DNA of 64,000 bases from Martinezella rhizogenes (GTDB lineage: Bacteria > Pseudomonadota > Alphaproteobacteria > Rhizobiales > Rhizobiaceae), in the NCBI RefSeq assembly GCF_000799715.1, contig NZ_JUHG01000003.1:62001-126000 (forward strand). Reading direction: 5' to 3'. Below, piece after piece: positions 41,651-50,372 of this stretch. Every line of letters begins with the position of its first letter. Position 1 is the first letter of the stretch. The position numbers were made by a program, and so were the translations under genes. The notes under the pieces were generated by a model. It ran no database searches. It was not told the origin of the DNA and saw only the letters and a list, made by a program, of their open reading frames with translations.

Positions 41651-41680
41651 GATATAAAGAAGTCTTTATGTCTTTATATC
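41651..41680. promoter_or_regulatory. Candidate operator upstream of ahcY (ATAAAGA/TCTTTAT inverted repeats)
   Basis: GATATAAAGA (41651-41660) is an exact inverted repeat of TCTTTATATC (41671-41680), and a third half-site TCTTTAT lies between them at 41663-41669, giving a second palindrome ATAAAGA-AG-TCTTTAT (41654-41669). ArsR-family regulators of SAM recycling (SahR/SamR type) are known to control ahcY in several proteobacteria and use short palindromes; whether this is such a site is inference. Confidence 0.6.
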
Positions 41681-41706
41681 CCAATGTGGGGCTAAGCCCT
41701 AAGGGT

Positions 41707-41982
41707 TTACATCTCTTCGCCGAACTTGTCGGCGACAAGTCTGTCCAGCGCCTCGAGTGCTTCGGTGGCCTGCTTGCCGCTGGCGGTTACCACCACGCTG
41801 CAGCCGGGGCTGGCCGCCAGCATCATCAGGCCCATGATCGAGTTGCCGCCCACCGTGGTCCCGTCCTTCGAGACGGTAATGGTGGCGTCATAGGCTTCTA
41901 CGGTCTGGACGAATTTTGCGGAGGCGCGGGCATGGAGGCCGCGCTTGTTGATGATCAGAAGTTCCCGGGAGAGCGCGGTCAT
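41707..41982 (-). CDS. ptsH: HPr phosphocarrier protein of the nitrogen-type PTS (NPr)
   Basis: 91 aa. The phosphorylated histidine lies in KRGLHARASAKFV (near residue 17) and the regulatory serine region is NSIMGLMMLAAS (near 48). It receives phosphate from EI-Ntr and passes it to EIIA proteins, and is a target of HPr kinase in bacteria that have it. 19 bp downstream of the EIIA gene; no sugar permease is nearby, pointing to regulation rather than transport. Confidence 0.95.
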   Translation of the reverse strand: MTALSRELLIINKRGLHARASAKFVQTVEAYDATITVSKDGTTVGGNSIMGLMMLAASPGCSVVVTASGKQATEALEALDRLVADKFGEEM

Positions 41983-42001
41983 GGGTAGGATGTTTGTCTC
42001 G

Positions 42002-42403
42002 TCATTTGCCGCTGAGCACGCGGCTGGCCACGTTGATGTATTTGCGCCCGGCCTCGGAAGCTTCGACCAGGGCTCTCTCCATGTTGTTGTCGCCGCGCAC
42101 GCCTGCGAGCTTGATCAGCATCGGCAGGTTGACGCCGGCAATGACCTCGGTATGGCCGCTATTCATGACGGAGATCGCGAGATTGGAGGGAGTACCGCCG
42201 AACATGTCGGTCAGAATGATGACCCCATGTCCATCGTCAGCGCTGGTCACGGCCTGCAGGATATCCTGCCGCCGCTTGTCCATGTCGTCTTCGGGACCAA
42301 TCGATACCGTCTCTATGAACTTCTGCGGACCAACGACATGCTCGACCGCATGCCGAAACTCTTCAGCTAGCTTGCCATGAGTGACAAGCACAAGTCCGAT
42401 CAT
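42002..42403 (-). CDS. PTS mannose-type EIIA protein
   Basis: 133 aa from the ATG at 42403, which matches the family N-terminus MIGLVLVTHGKLAEEF; the histidine in VTHG is the phosphorylation site. ILTDMFGGTPSNLA is conserved. In rhizobia this EIIA-Man acts without EIIB or EIIC as a regulatory phosphoacceptor; its local partners HPr and HPr kinase are encoded on either side. A 22-codon upstream extension in the open frame is not used. Confidence 0.93.
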   Translation of the reverse strand: MIGLVLVTHGKLAEEFRHAVEHVVGPQKFIETVSIGPEDDMDKRRQDILQAVTSADDGHGVIILTDMFGGTPSNLAISVMNSGHTEVIAGVNLPMLIKLAGVRGDNNMERALVEASEAGRKYINVASRVLSGK

Positions 42404-42555
42404 GATATTACTGCTCCCATCGCACACGCAAACAGGTGGGCCATATCGCAATGCAGCAATGTCGTCCACCAGTGGGGGGACATCTTGGCGATGAAAAGAC
42501 GAAGTGCAAGCTTAAAATACGATAATTGCGCGGCTGTAGAGGCGAGAATAGCCGA

Positions 42556-43008
42556 TTAATCTAAATCCACAGCGATTTTTGCCATAATTGCGGCGAGCGG
42601 ATTAATCGATATTGCCGAGAGCCGGATCAGCGGCAGGCGGATGGATCCGGTGACATCGACCTGCTCATTCTCGGGCGGAAGCCGCTCGGCCGTTGCCGGA
42701 TCGACCGGGCGTATGGCGAAATGCATTTCGGCCTCGGAAACATGAGGAAGCCGCACGATACCGGTGTAGCGGATCTCCATCAGGCCGGCGATCGAAGGCG
42801 GGCATTCGGCGATGACGGCGCCGTCCCGACTCGTGATAAAAACCTGATCGTCGGCAACAAGGGCCGCAGCTAGGCCGAGCGGCTTGGCGGCTGCGAGGCA
42901 GGAAAAGGCAAGCGAAGACTTGCCGCTGCCCGAGGCCCCAAGAAACAGAAGGCCGGTCTTGCCGACGACGATTGCGGTCGCGTGGATATTGGTCGTCTCG
43001 GTGCTCAT
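42556..43008 (-). CDS. hprK: HPr kinase/phosphorylase, short alphaproteobacterial form
   Basis: 150 aa, about half the length of Gram-positive HprK, containing only the C-terminal kinase domain. P-loop GASGSGKSSLAF (residues 24-35) and PSIAGLMEIRYTGI (signature region) are present; the N-terminal regulatory domain is absent. It likely phosphorylates the HPr serine. The start overlaps the chvG stop by 4 bp (ATGA), so it is translationally coupled to the ChvG sensor kinase. Confidence 0.93.
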   Translation of the reverse strand: MSTETTNIHATAIVVGKTGLLFLGASGSGKSSLAFSCLAAAKPLGLAAALVADDQVFITSRDGAVIAECPPSIAGLMEIRYTGIVRLPHVSEAEMHFAIRPVDPATAERLPPENEQVDVTGSIRLPLIRLSAISINPLAAIMAKIAVDLD

Positions 43009-44843
43009 GCCGGTGTTTCGGCGGGCAGCGACAGGATGAAGCGGGCGCCGAGCAGCGTCGCGCCGTCGCCGTCGACGATGTTTTCCGCGCGCAGCGATCC
43101 GCCATGCGCTTCGGCGATCTGCCGGCTGATCGACAGGCCAAGGCCTGAATTCTGGCCGAAATCTTCCACTTCCGGCCGGTCTGTATAGAAGCGCTCAAAG
43201 ATGCGGTCGATATTCTCAGCCTGAATGCCCGGGCCGTTATCCTCGATATAGATGACGCAACGCGTTCTCGTGCGCGTCAGCCGGACCGTGATCTTTCCGG
43301 TCTCCTTCGCGACAAAGGAACGGGCATTTTCAATGAGATTGGTGATGATCTGGCCGATGCGCAGGTCATGGCCGTTGGCGGTGAATTTGGTTTTCGCCCC
43401 AGGCTTGCGGTCGACGATATACTCGATCTCGACCGACTTCTTGCTGTGTCCGACCTGCCGGGAAATATCGATCATGTCGCGCAGCAGCACTTCGAGGTCG
43501 AGGGATTTCTCGTCCGAGCGGGCGAGTTCGGCATCGAGACGCGATGCGTCGGAAATGTCGCTGATCAGCCGGTCGAGGCGGCGCACGTCGTGCTGGATTA
43601 CGTCCATCAGCCGCTTCTTGGAATCGTCGCTCTTGGCAAGCGGCAGCGTCTCGACGGCGCTGCGCAGCGATGTCAGCGGGTTCTTCAATTCATGGCTGAC
43701 ATCGGCGGCGAAACTCTCGATCGCGTCGATACGGTCGTAGAGCGCCGAGGTCATGTCGCGCAGTGCGATCGACAGGTTGCCGATCTCGTCCTGGCGGGCG
43801 GAGAAATCCGGAATTTCCTCACGCTCCTTGGCGCCGCCACGGCGGACACGGATGGCGGCGGCCGAAAGCCGGCGCAGCGGATTGGCGATGGTGGACGACA
43901 GAAGCAGCGACAGGACAACGTTGACCAGCGTCGCTACCCCGAAGACGCGCATGATGGCGAGACGCTCGGCATGGACGATCTTGTCGATATCGCCGGCCTG
44001 GGTGGATAGCAGCAGCACGCCGAGGACGGCGCGGAAACGCTGGATCGGCACGGCGACCGAAACGATCAGCTCGCCCTTTTCCGTGGTGCGCACGACAGCA
44101 CCGCGCACGCCGGTCAGCGCATTCATCACTTCCGGATAGATCGAGCCGTCGCCGCCGGGTGCTTCCTTATAGACAGGCAGGTTGCCCGGCTGCAGCATCT
44201 TGTTGAGCAGGCCGCTGAACCAGTCCGACCAGCTTTGCTTCTCGTCGTCGACCGGCGGCAGGTCGTAGCGCAGCACCTGGCCACGGGAATAGAGATGGCG
44301 GCTGTCGAGCAGCAGGTTGGCGTCGGCGTCGAAGATGCGGGCGCGGGTGCGCGTCGGCGAGATCAGCCGCGTCAGTACAGGTGCTACCTTTTCCGGATCG
44401 ATCGGGAATTCCAGGTCCTCGTCGTTCGGGACGGGGGTGATGCTCTGCCCGGCCTGCAGCTCCAGCAGCTTCTGCGGATCGATGGTGATGGAGTTGGTGT
44501 CGACCGAGGCGGATGCCGAGACCGCGCCGGCGATGATCTCGCCCTGGGTCAGCAGGCTTTCGACGCGCGCGTCAATCAGGCCCTCGCGGAACTGATTGAG
44601 ATAGAGGATGCCGCCGACGAGAACGACGAGAGCGGCAAGATTGAAAAACAGGATGCGCCGCGTCAGGCTGGAAAAGACGGCATTACCGAAGATACGGCGG
44701 ATCAGCGTAAAGGGGTGAGTCCACCGGCGGCGGGCGATTTTGGCACCGCTCGAGTTTTCCGCATCGTCGATATCTCTGTGCTGCACCAGCTGTGCCAAGC
44801 CAACGGCCCTTTCGAAGAGCGGGATCGCCGATCCCGCCCGCAT
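43005..44843 (-). CDS. chvG: Sensor histidine kinase ChvG (ExoS)
   Basis: 612 aa. First membrane segment at about 65-83 (ILFFNLAALVVLVGGILYL), a periplasmic sensing region of about 200 residues, a second segment near 305-325, HAMP, then HisKA with FAADVSHELKNPLTSLRSAV and HATPase with NLIENARSF, DNGPGI and NSGLGLSISRQIAEAHGG. ChvG/ExoS phosphorylates ChvI and controls succinoglycan, motility and acid or envelope responses in rhizobia and Agrobacterium, usually restrained by periplasmic ExoR. It is downstream of chvI, separated by 148 bp of palindromic repeats. Confidence 0.96.
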   Translation of the reverse strand: MRAGSAIPLFERAVGLAQLVQHRDIDDAENSSGAKIARRRWTHPFTLIRRIFGNAVFSSLTRRILFFNLAALVVLVGGILYLNQFREGLIDARVESLLTQGEIIAGAVSASASVDTNSITIDPQKLLELQAGQSITPVPNDEDLEFPIDPEKVAPVLTRLISPTRTRARIFDADANLLLDSRHLYSRGQVLRYDLPPVDDEKQSWSDWFSGLLNKMLQPGNLPVYKEAPGGDGSIYPEVMNALTGVRGAVVRTTEKGELIVSVAVPIQRFRAVLGVLLLSTQAGDIDKIVHAERLAIMRVFGVATLVNVVLSLLLSSTIANPLRRLSAAAIRVRRGGAKEREEIPDFSARQDEIGNLSIALRDMTSALYDRIDAIESFAADVSHELKNPLTSLRSAVETLPLAKSDDSKKRLMDVIQHDVRRLDRLISDISDASRLDAELARSDEKSLDLEVLLRDMIDISRQVGHSKKSVEIEYIVDRKPGAKTKFTANGHDLRIGQIITNLIENARSFVAKETGKITVRLTRTRTRCVIYIEDNGPGIQAENIDRIFERFYTDRPEVEDFGQNSGLGLSISRQIAEAHGGSLRAENIVDGDGATLLGARFILSLPAETPA

Positions 44844-44885
44844 GCTCTTATTCCATTGCCTGCCGCATGGTCCAGTTAACTATTC

Positions 44886-44933
44886 GAGCATGATGCCGAA
44901 AAGTGTAAGCGGTTTTCGGACGCCATCATGCTC
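44886..44933. repeat. Palindromic intergenic element, copy 2 (between chvI and chvG)
   Basis: Perfect 10-bp arms GAGCATGATG (44886-44895) and CATCATGCTC (44924-44933) enclose nested CCGAAAA / TTTTCGG. The core AAGTGTAAGCGGTTTTCG matches, inverted, the element at 10375-10425. It resembles a dispersed rhizobial intergenic palindrome. Confidence 0.75.
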
Positions 44934-44942
44934 TATTTTTCT

Positions 44943-44995
44943 CTAGAGCGGATTCAGATTTTAGGTCTATTCGACCTAAAATCACCTGGCTCTAG
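44943..44995. repeat. Nested palindrome overlapping the chvI stop codon
   Basis: Outer arms CTAGAGC (44943-44949) / GCTCTAG (44989-44995) surround perfect 11-bp inner arms GATTTTAGGTC (44957-44967) / GACCTAAAATC (44973-44983) with a 5-nt loop. The outer right arm contains the complement of the chvI stop codon. It could act as an attenuator or mRNA 3'-end hairpin; there is no clean T-tract. Confidence 0.65.
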
Positions 44996-45723
44996 GCAGC
45001 TTCGCGGAAGCGATAGCCGACGCCATACAGCGTTTCGATCATATCAAAATCGAGATCGACCATCTTGAATTTCTTGCGGAGCCGCTTGATGTGGCTGTCG
45101 ATGGTGCGGTCGTCGACATAGACCTGCTCGTCATAGGCGGCATCCATCAGGGCATCGCGGCTCTTCACGACGCCTGGGCGCTGCGCCAGCGAGTGCAGGA
45201 TCAGGAATTCCGTGACGGTCAGCGTCACCGGTTCGCCTTTCCAGGTGCATGTATGGCGTTCCTGGTCCATGACAAGCTGGCCGCGTTCCAGCGAACGGGC
45301 CTGCTGGGTGGCGCCCGGCTTCGGCGCTGCGCTGCCGCCGGCATTGTTTGCCGCTTCGCGGGCGGAGGCGCGGCGAAGCACGGCCTTGACGCGCTCGACC
45401 AGCAGGCGCTGCGAGAAGGGCTTGGTGATGAAGTCGTCGGCGCCCATCTTCAGGCCGAAGAGCTCGTCGATCTCTTCATCCTTCGAGGTCAGGAAGATCA
45501 CCGGTATATCGGACTTCTGTCGCAGGCGGCGCAGAAGCTCCATGCCGTCCATGCGCGGCATCTTGATGTCGAAGATCGCCAGTTGCGGCGGCCGGGCGAG
45601 CAGACCATCGAGCGCGGAAGCGCCGTCGGTGTAGGTTTCGACTTTATATCCTTCAGCTTCCAGGGCAATCGACACGGAAGTCAGGATATTGCGGTCGTCG
45701 TCTACGAGCGCGATTGTCAACAT
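44992..45723 (-). CDS. chvI: Response regulator ChvI
   Basis: 243 aa from the ATG at 45723 ([17 protein letters not shown]), which matches ChvI N-termini; an in-frame ATG at 45741 also has a GGAG and cannot be excluded. Receiver domain about 1-120 with phosphoacceptor aspartate in [11 protein letters not shown], switch FLTS and KPFSQR; OmpR-type winged helix at about 145-240 ([27 protein letters not shown]). DNA-binding partner of ChvG. Divergent from pckA. Confidence 0.97.
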   Translation of the reverse strand: MLTIALVDDDRNILTSVSIALEAEGYKVETYTDGASALDGLLARPPQLAIFDIKMPRMDGMELLRRLRQKSDIPVIFLTSKDEEIDELFGLKMGADDFITKPFSQRLLVERVKAVLRRASAREAANNAGGSAAPKPGATQQARSLERGQLVMDQERHTCTWKGEPVTLTVTEFLILHSLAQRPGVVKSRDALMDAAYDEQVYVDDRTIDSHIKRLRKKFKMVDLDFDMIETLYGVGYRFREAA

Positions 45724-46072
45724 GGTGTTCGTCTCCGTCATTATTGCGCGTCTCCCGGATTTGGAAACCAGCCCAGGTGGGTTGCCAGCTCGGTTGGCGA
45801 TAACCTGGCGCGCTTATGGGGATAAAGGTGGAACAAATTGTGGCAAAGATAAAGGGGTGGATTGTTGAACGGGAAAAACCCTGACCTGGAGTTGTGCGAC
45901 CAAACGTCTCGATGGCGCACATTCAAACGATTTAAAATTATTGATATTTATCTAAATCGATTAAATGACTGATATCATTCGATATTTCTCGATATTTGCT
46001 CTTGTGCTTTTAAAAAGACGCCACTAGGTTTCATTTAGTTTAACGGCCACGGCCCTGTAGAGGAATGAAGCG
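45724..46072. promoter_or_regulatory. chvI/pckA divergent intergenic region
   Basis: 349 bp without a gene. The chvI-proximal half is GC-rich. The pckA-proximal part (about 45925-46045) is AT-rich and contains CGATATTT twice at 45980-45987 and 45990-45997, exactly 10 bp apart, with a further GATATTT at 45943-45949. These are candidate regulator sites for pckA. A Shine-Dalgarno AGAGGAA lies before the pckA start. Confidence 0.5.
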
Positions 46073-47683
46073 ATGGAGCAATTCGGCGTCCGTAATCCCG
46101 CAATCGAACTCGACTCGATCGGTTTGGGAGCCGCCGCCAGCGTGCGCTATAACCTCCTGGAGTCCCATCTTTACGAGGAAGCGATTCGTCGGCGTGAAGC
46201 TGATCTGACCGCTCATGGCGCGCTGCGGGCATTGACCGGGCAACATACCGGCCGTTCGCCGAAGGATAAGTTCGTCGTCCGCAACGAAACCACCGAAGAC
46301 CAGATCTGGTGGGACAACAACAAGCCGATGTCGCCGGAGCATTTCGCGCTGCTGCACAAGGACATGCTGGCGCATGTGCACGGCAAGGATCTGTTCGTTC
46401 AGGACCTGATCGGCGGCGCCGATCATGACTACGCACTGCCGACGCGGGTTGTCACCGAATTCGCCTGGCACTCGCTGTTCATCCGCAACCTCCTTATCCG
46501 CCCCGAGCGCTCGGCGCTGGAAAGCTTCGCACCGAAGCTGACCATCATCGACCTGCCGAGCTTCCGTGCCGATCCCGAGCGTCATGGCTGCCGCACGGAA
46601 ACGGTGATCGCCTGCGACCTCGTCAACGGCATCGTCCTGATCGGCGGCACGTCCTATGCCGGCGAAATGAAGAAGTCGGTCTTTACCGTGCTGAACTATC
46701 TTCTGCCGGAGCGCGGCGTCATGCCGATGCACTGCTCGGCCAATGTCGGCCCGGAAGGGGATGCCGCGATCTTCTTCGGCCTGTCTGGCACCGGCAAGAC
46801 GACGCTGTCGGCCGATCCGACCCGCACGCTCATCGGTGACGACGAGCATGGGTGGGGCGAAAACGGCATCTTCAACTTCGAAGGCGGCTGCTACGCCAAG
46901 ACCATCCGCCTGTCGGCCGAGGCAGAGCCTGAAATCTATGAAACGACCCGTCGCTTCGGCACGGTGCTGGAAAATGTCGTGCTCGACGAGCATGGCGTAC
47001 CGGATCTCGACGACGGTTCGCTGACGGAAAACACCCGCAGCGCCTATCCGCTGGATTTCATCCCGAACGCCTCGCCGTCCGGCATGACCGGCCATCCCGA
47101 GACGATCATCATGCTGACGGCCGATGCCTTCGGCGTCATGCCGCCGATCGCCAGGCTGACGCCAGACCAGGCAATGTACCACTTCCTCTCCGGCTACACC
47201 GCCAAGGTTGCCGGCACGGAAAAGGGCGTCGTCGAGCCGGAAGCGACCTTCTCGACCTGCTTTGGCGCCCCCTTCATGCCGCGCCACCCGACCGAATACG
47301 GCAATCTGCTGAAGGAGCTGATCGCTCGCCATGGCGCCGGTTGCTGGCTCGTCAACACCGGCTGGACCGGCGGCGCCTACGGCACCGGCCGCCGCATGCC
47401 GATCAAGGCGACGCGCGCTCTGTTGGCCGCAGCCTTGAAGGGCGACCTCGACAACGCCGAGTTCCGCATCGATCCGAATTTCGGTTTTGCCGTCCCGGTC
47501 GCCGTCGAAGGCGTCGACACTGCCATTCTCGACCCGCGTTCCACCTGGGCCGACGGCCAGGCCTATGATGCGCAGGCGGCCAAGCTTGTGCAGATGTTCG
47601 TGTCGAACTTCGCCAAGTTCGAGGATCACGTCGACGGAAACGTCCGCGACGCAGCACCCGGCATGCCTGTCGCGGCGGAATAA
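46073..47683 (+). CDS. pckA: Phosphoenolpyruvate carboxykinase (ATP)
   Basis: 536 aa. ATP-type PEPCK motifs: [16 protein letters not shown] (P-loop), [32 protein letters not shown] and [14 protein letters not shown]. It converts oxaloacetate to PEP, the entry to gluconeogenesis on dicarboxylates and other C4 or C2 carbon sources, which is why malate synthase and chvI as neighbours are metabolically coherent. In rhizobia pckA is regulated by carbon source. Terminator directly downstream. Confidence 0.97.
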   Translation: MEQFGVRNPAIELDSIGLGAAASVRYNLLESHLYEEAIRRREADLTAHGALRALTGQHTGRSPKDKFVVRNETTEDQIWWDNNKPMSPEHFALLHKDMLAHVHGKDLFVQDLIGGADHDYALPTRVVTEFAWHSLFIRNLLIRPERSALESFAPKLTIIDLPSFRADPERHGCRTETVIACDLVNGIVLIGGTSYAGEMKKSVFTVLNYLLPERGVMPMHCSANVGPEGDAAIFFGLSGTGKTTLSADPTRTLIGDDEHGWGENGIFNFEGGCYAKTIRLSAEAEPEIYETTRRFGTVLENVVLDEHGVPDLDDGSLTENTRSAYPLDFIPNASPSGMTGHPETIIMLTADAFGVMPPIARLTPDQAMYHFLSGYTAKVAGTEKGVVEPEATFSTCFGAPFMPRHPTEYGNLLKELIARHGAGCWLVNTGWTGGAYGTGRRMPIKATRALLAAALKGDLDNAEFRIDPNFGFAVPVAVEGVDTAILDPRSTWADGQAYDAQAAKLVQMFVSNFAKFEDHVDGNVRDAAPGMPVAAE

Positions 47684-47711
47684 TCGGTCGCACCGCATTG
47701 ATGACTCACGT

Positions 47712-47746
47712 GAAACCCCGGCAGCTGGTCTGCCGGGGTTTCATTT
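47712..47746 (+). terminator. Rho-independent terminator after pckA
   Basis: A perfect 13-bp stem GAAACCCCGGCAG / CTGCCGGGGTTTC with a 5-nt loop is followed by ATTTT. Confidence 0.88.
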
Positions 47747-47805
47747 TGCGGCCATGCTGTTTTCAACCGCCGAACAATATGGGATAGACAGGCGCGGAGA
47801 AAACC

Positions 47806-48240
47806 ATGGCCAGCGACGCGCTTTACATCAACGACCGGATCACCATTGCCGGCTGGGAACTGACGGAACAATTCGTTCTGGCGGGCGGTCCCGGCGGGCA
47901 GAACGTCAACAAGGTCGCAACCGCAGTCCAGCTCTTCTTCGGTCTCGTGAATTCGCCGTCGCTTAACGATCGCGTCAAGGCCAATGCCGTCAGGCTCGCC
48001 GGTCGCCGCGTCTCCAAGGACGGCGTGCTGATGATCGAGGCCAGCCGTTTCCGCAGCCAGGACCGCAATCGCGAGGATGCGCGCGAACGGCTGAAAGAGC
48101 TGATCCTCGAAGCCGCTGCTCCGCCGCCACCGCCACGTAAGAAGACCAAGCCGACCAAAGGCTCGATCGAGCGGCGCCTGAAGGAAAAATCCGGCCGGTC
48201 GGAAGTCAAGAAGATGCGTGGCAAGCCGGGTGGTGACTAG
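47806..48240 (+). CDS. arfB: Alternative ribosome-rescue factor ArfB (YaeJ)
   Basis: 144 aa. Peptidyl-tRNA hydrolase domain with the catalytic GGQ motif in LAGGPGGQNVNKVATAVQL near residues 27-33, followed by a basic C-terminal tail (KKTKPTKGSIERRLKEKSGRSEVKKMRG) that enters the empty mRNA channel of stalled ribosomes. It releases nascent chains on non-stop complexes without tmRNA. Stand-alone; followed by a repeat-rich intergenic region. Confidence 0.94.
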   Translation: MASDALYINDRITIAGWELTEQFVLAGGPGGQNVNKVATAVQLFFGLVNSPSLNDRVKANAVRLAGRRVSKDGVLMIEASRFRSQDRNREDARERLKELILEAAAPPPPPRKKTKPTKGSIERRLKEKSGRSEVKKMRGKPGGD

Positions 48241-48317
48241 GCTTTCGGGCTGTGGTTTTGGTTTGTCTGGGGTAAAGTAGGGGCTTGTCAGGTGAGTCTT
48301 GTGTCACCGCAACTCTC

Positions 48318-48454
48318 TGCCTGGCCCCTCATCCTAGCCTTCTCCCCGCACGCGGGGAGAAGGGACGACCGTGCGAAATAGTGAGACTGGCTTGAGGCAA
48401 GATAGACTCCCTCGCCCCGCTTGCGGGGAGAGGGCGGGGGTGAGGGGCCAGGCA
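48318..48454. repeat. RIME-like composite palindromic repeat
   Basis: Perfect 14-bp outer arms TGCCTGGCCCCTCA (48318-48331) / TGAGGGGCCAGGCA (48441-48454) surround two GC-rich inner palindromes: CCTTCTCCCCGC / GCGGGGAGAAGG (48338-48363) and CCCTCGCCCCGC / GCGGGGAGAGGG (about 48409-48434, one mismatch). The two-palindrome layout and sequence resemble rhizobial intergenic mosaic elements. It lies between arfB and alkB and ends 53 bp before the alkB start. Confidence 0.8.
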
Positions 48455-48507
48455 CAAAGGTGCGGCGTCGGCATACTCACCTGACCGGCATCATCAGGAA
48501 CACATCG

Positions 48508-49116
48508 ATGCTTCTTCCCAACGGAATTCGCCATCTGCCCGGCTATCTCGACCGCCCCAGACAGGAAGCCTTGGTCGAAGCCATCCGCGCCGTCGTGGCC
48601 GAGGCGCCGCTCTACACGCCGGCAATGCCCGGCACCGGCAAGGAGATGTCGGTGCGGATGACCAATTGCGGGGCGCTTGGCTGGGTGACGGACAAGCAGC
48701 GCGGCTATCGCTATCAGCCGAACCATCCTGCAACAGGCAAGCCATGGCCGGCGATGCCACCGCAATTGCTCGATCTCTGGTTCAACATAGCCGGCTATGA
48801 AAAGCCGCCCGAAGCCTGTCTTGTTAATTTCTACAATGACGATGCCCGCATGGGCCTGCATCAGGATCGCGACGAACAGGATCTGGCGGCACCTGTGCTG
48901 TCGATCTCGCTCGGCAACACCTGCCTCTTCCGCGTTGGCGGGCTCAACCGCAATGATCGCACGCTATCCTTCAAGCTCTCCAGCGGCGATATTGTCGTCC
49001 TCGGTGGCGAGGGCAGGCTCTGTTTCCATGGCGTCGACCGCATCCATCCTGCAACTTCGACGCTACTGAAAAGCGGTGGTCGTATAAACCTGACGTTAAG
49101 GCGAGTGACCTCATAA
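48508..49116 (+). CDS. alkB: AlkB alpha-ketoglutarate-dependent DNA repair dioxygenase
   Basis: 202 aa from the ATG at 48508; the open frame extends back through the repeat and that part is rejected. Iron ligands HxD in GLHQDRDEQD and the distal histidine in FHGVDRIHP, with the 2-oxoglutarate-binding arginine in GGRINLTLRR. VNFYNDDARMGLHQDRDE and LSISLGNTCLFRVGG are AlkB-specific. It removes 1-methyladenine and 3-methylcytosine by oxidative demethylation. No ada gene adjacent. Confidence 0.94.
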   Translation: MLLPNGIRHLPGYLDRPRQEALVEAIRAVVAEAPLYTPAMPGTGKEMSVRMTNCGALGWVTDKQRGYRYQPNHPATGKPWPAMPPQLLDLWFNIAGYEKPPEACLVNFYNDDARMGLHQDRDEQDLAAPVLSISLGNTCLFRVGGLNRNDRTLSFKLSSGDIVVLGGEGRLCFHGVDRIHPATSTLLKSGGRINLTLRRVTS

Positions 49117-49151
49117 GCGTATTTGAAAAACGAAGCGATTTGGGGGCGATC

Positions 49152-50372
49152 GTGGTAAGGTTGAGAACAAGATCGGAGCTGATTTTTGCGGCTCTAATCG
49201 TTGTCCTGGGATTGGCGCGCAGTCTTCATTTCGAGATATCCCAATGGACCCTGACGCCGGACGGATTCTCCATCATCTCCGGCCGTCTGCCTTATTGGGA
49301 TTTCACCAATCTCTGGGCTGGCACGCTGATGGCGCTGAAGGGCGATGTGGCCCATCTCTTTGATGTCGAGGCCTATCGGCAGGAGCTTCGTATGCTCCTG
49401 TCGCCCCTGTTGCCGAATCAAGAGTGGAGCTACCCGCCTTCCATGCTGTTGATCGGTATCCCCTTCGCCGGATTGCCGATTTTCGTCGCCTATCTCTTCT
49501 GGACACTAGGAACGCTGTTCCTGCTCTTCCTGGCGACGAAACCGCTCAATCTGGCTTGGTGGGCGCGGATGCTCATCATTGTTTCGCCAGCGGCCGTCAT
49601 GGACGCGATCTTCGGGCAAAACGGCGCGCTGACCGCAGCACTTCTGCTATCCGGGCTGCTTCTTGCTCCGGGCCGGCCAATCATCGCCGGTATTCTCTTT
49701 GGCCTGCTAACCGTCAAACCGCAATTGGGCATCCTTGTGCCTTTTTGCCTGCTTGCCAGCGGAAATTACCGCGCCATTCTTTCGGCTGCCGTGACGGCGC
49801 TTGTCCTGGTGATCGTGACAGGCCTGCTATTCGGCTTCAATGTCTGGTTGCTGTTTTTGACCGAGACGCGCCCGCTGATGACGGCGATCCTGGAAGCGCC
49901 TTATCCGCAAGGCTATCAGGTCAACGCCACGACATTCTTCATGCTGGCACGGTCCCTGGGGCTCGGCCTTGCCGCTTCCTACTCATTTCAAGCGGTCTTT
50001 TCCGTCGCCGCCATCGCCGCAACCCTATGGCTCTGGCGCGGCAAGACCGCCGTCGATCATCCGACCAAAGTCTGCCTCACCGCTATCTTGACGCTGATCA
50101 CCACACCCTATGGCTATTCCTACGACATGATTCCCATGAGTGTCGCCATCGCGTATTTTTTCTTCAACTACCGGAGCTCATTGGTCTTTCTCGGTATCGC
50201 CTGGCTTTACCCGCTGTTCAATCATCAGGTTGCCGGGCAGATAGCTTCGCTCGGGGTTCTGATACCTGCGGGGCTCGCCGCATGGATGCTTACACGCATC
50301 CTGCGCGACAAACGGTCGCCAGACGCCGAAATGACGGTTGCGGCAGAAGAGCCGCGACTTAAAGCTTCCTGA
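49152..50372 (+). CDS. GT87-family (DUF2029) polytopic membrane glycosyltransferase-like protein
   Basis: About 406 aa from a GTG at 49152 with GGGGG upstream; a TTG at 49140 is the alternative. It is highly hydrophobic with perhaps ten membrane segments. After the first helix, [21 protein letters not shown] and an aspartate-containing periplasmic loop resemble GT-C/GT87 enzymes that use polyprenyl-phosphate sugars. [17 protein letters not shown] and [14 protein letters not shown] are characteristic of the family. Substrate unknown and no polysaccharide genes nearby. Its 3' end overlaps the convergent coaA by 14 bp. Confidence 0.78.
   Translation: MVRLRTRSELIFAALIVVLGLARSLHFEISQWTLTPDGFSIISGRLPYWDFTNLWAGTLMALKGDVAHLFDVEAYRQELRMLLSPLLPNQEWSYPPSMLLIGIPFAGLPIFVAYLFWTLGTLFLLFLATKPLNLAWWARMLIIVSPAAVMDAIFGQNGALTAALLLSGLLLAPGRPIIAGILFGLLTVKPQLGILVPFCLLASGNYRAILSAAVTALVLVIVTGLLFGFNVWLLFLTETRPLMTAILEAPYPQGYQVNATTFFMLARSLGLGLAASYSFQAVFSVAAIAATLWLWRGKTAVDHPTKVCLTAILTLITTPYGYSYDMIPMSVAIAYFFFNYRSSLVFLGIAWLYPLFNHQVAGQIASLGVLIPAGLAAWMLTRILRDKRSPDAEMTVAAEEPRLKAS

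Noticed and set aside
44992..45741. chvI start at 45741 instead of 45723
   Set aside because: Both ATGs have GGAG upstream; the shorter form matches known ChvI N-termini. Kept as an alternative, not as the main call.
47702..47717. Fourth possible parS, TGACTCACGTGAAACC
   Set aside because: Three mismatches to the consensus, about 42 kb from the origin, and the right half is part of the pckA terminator stem. Likely coincidence.
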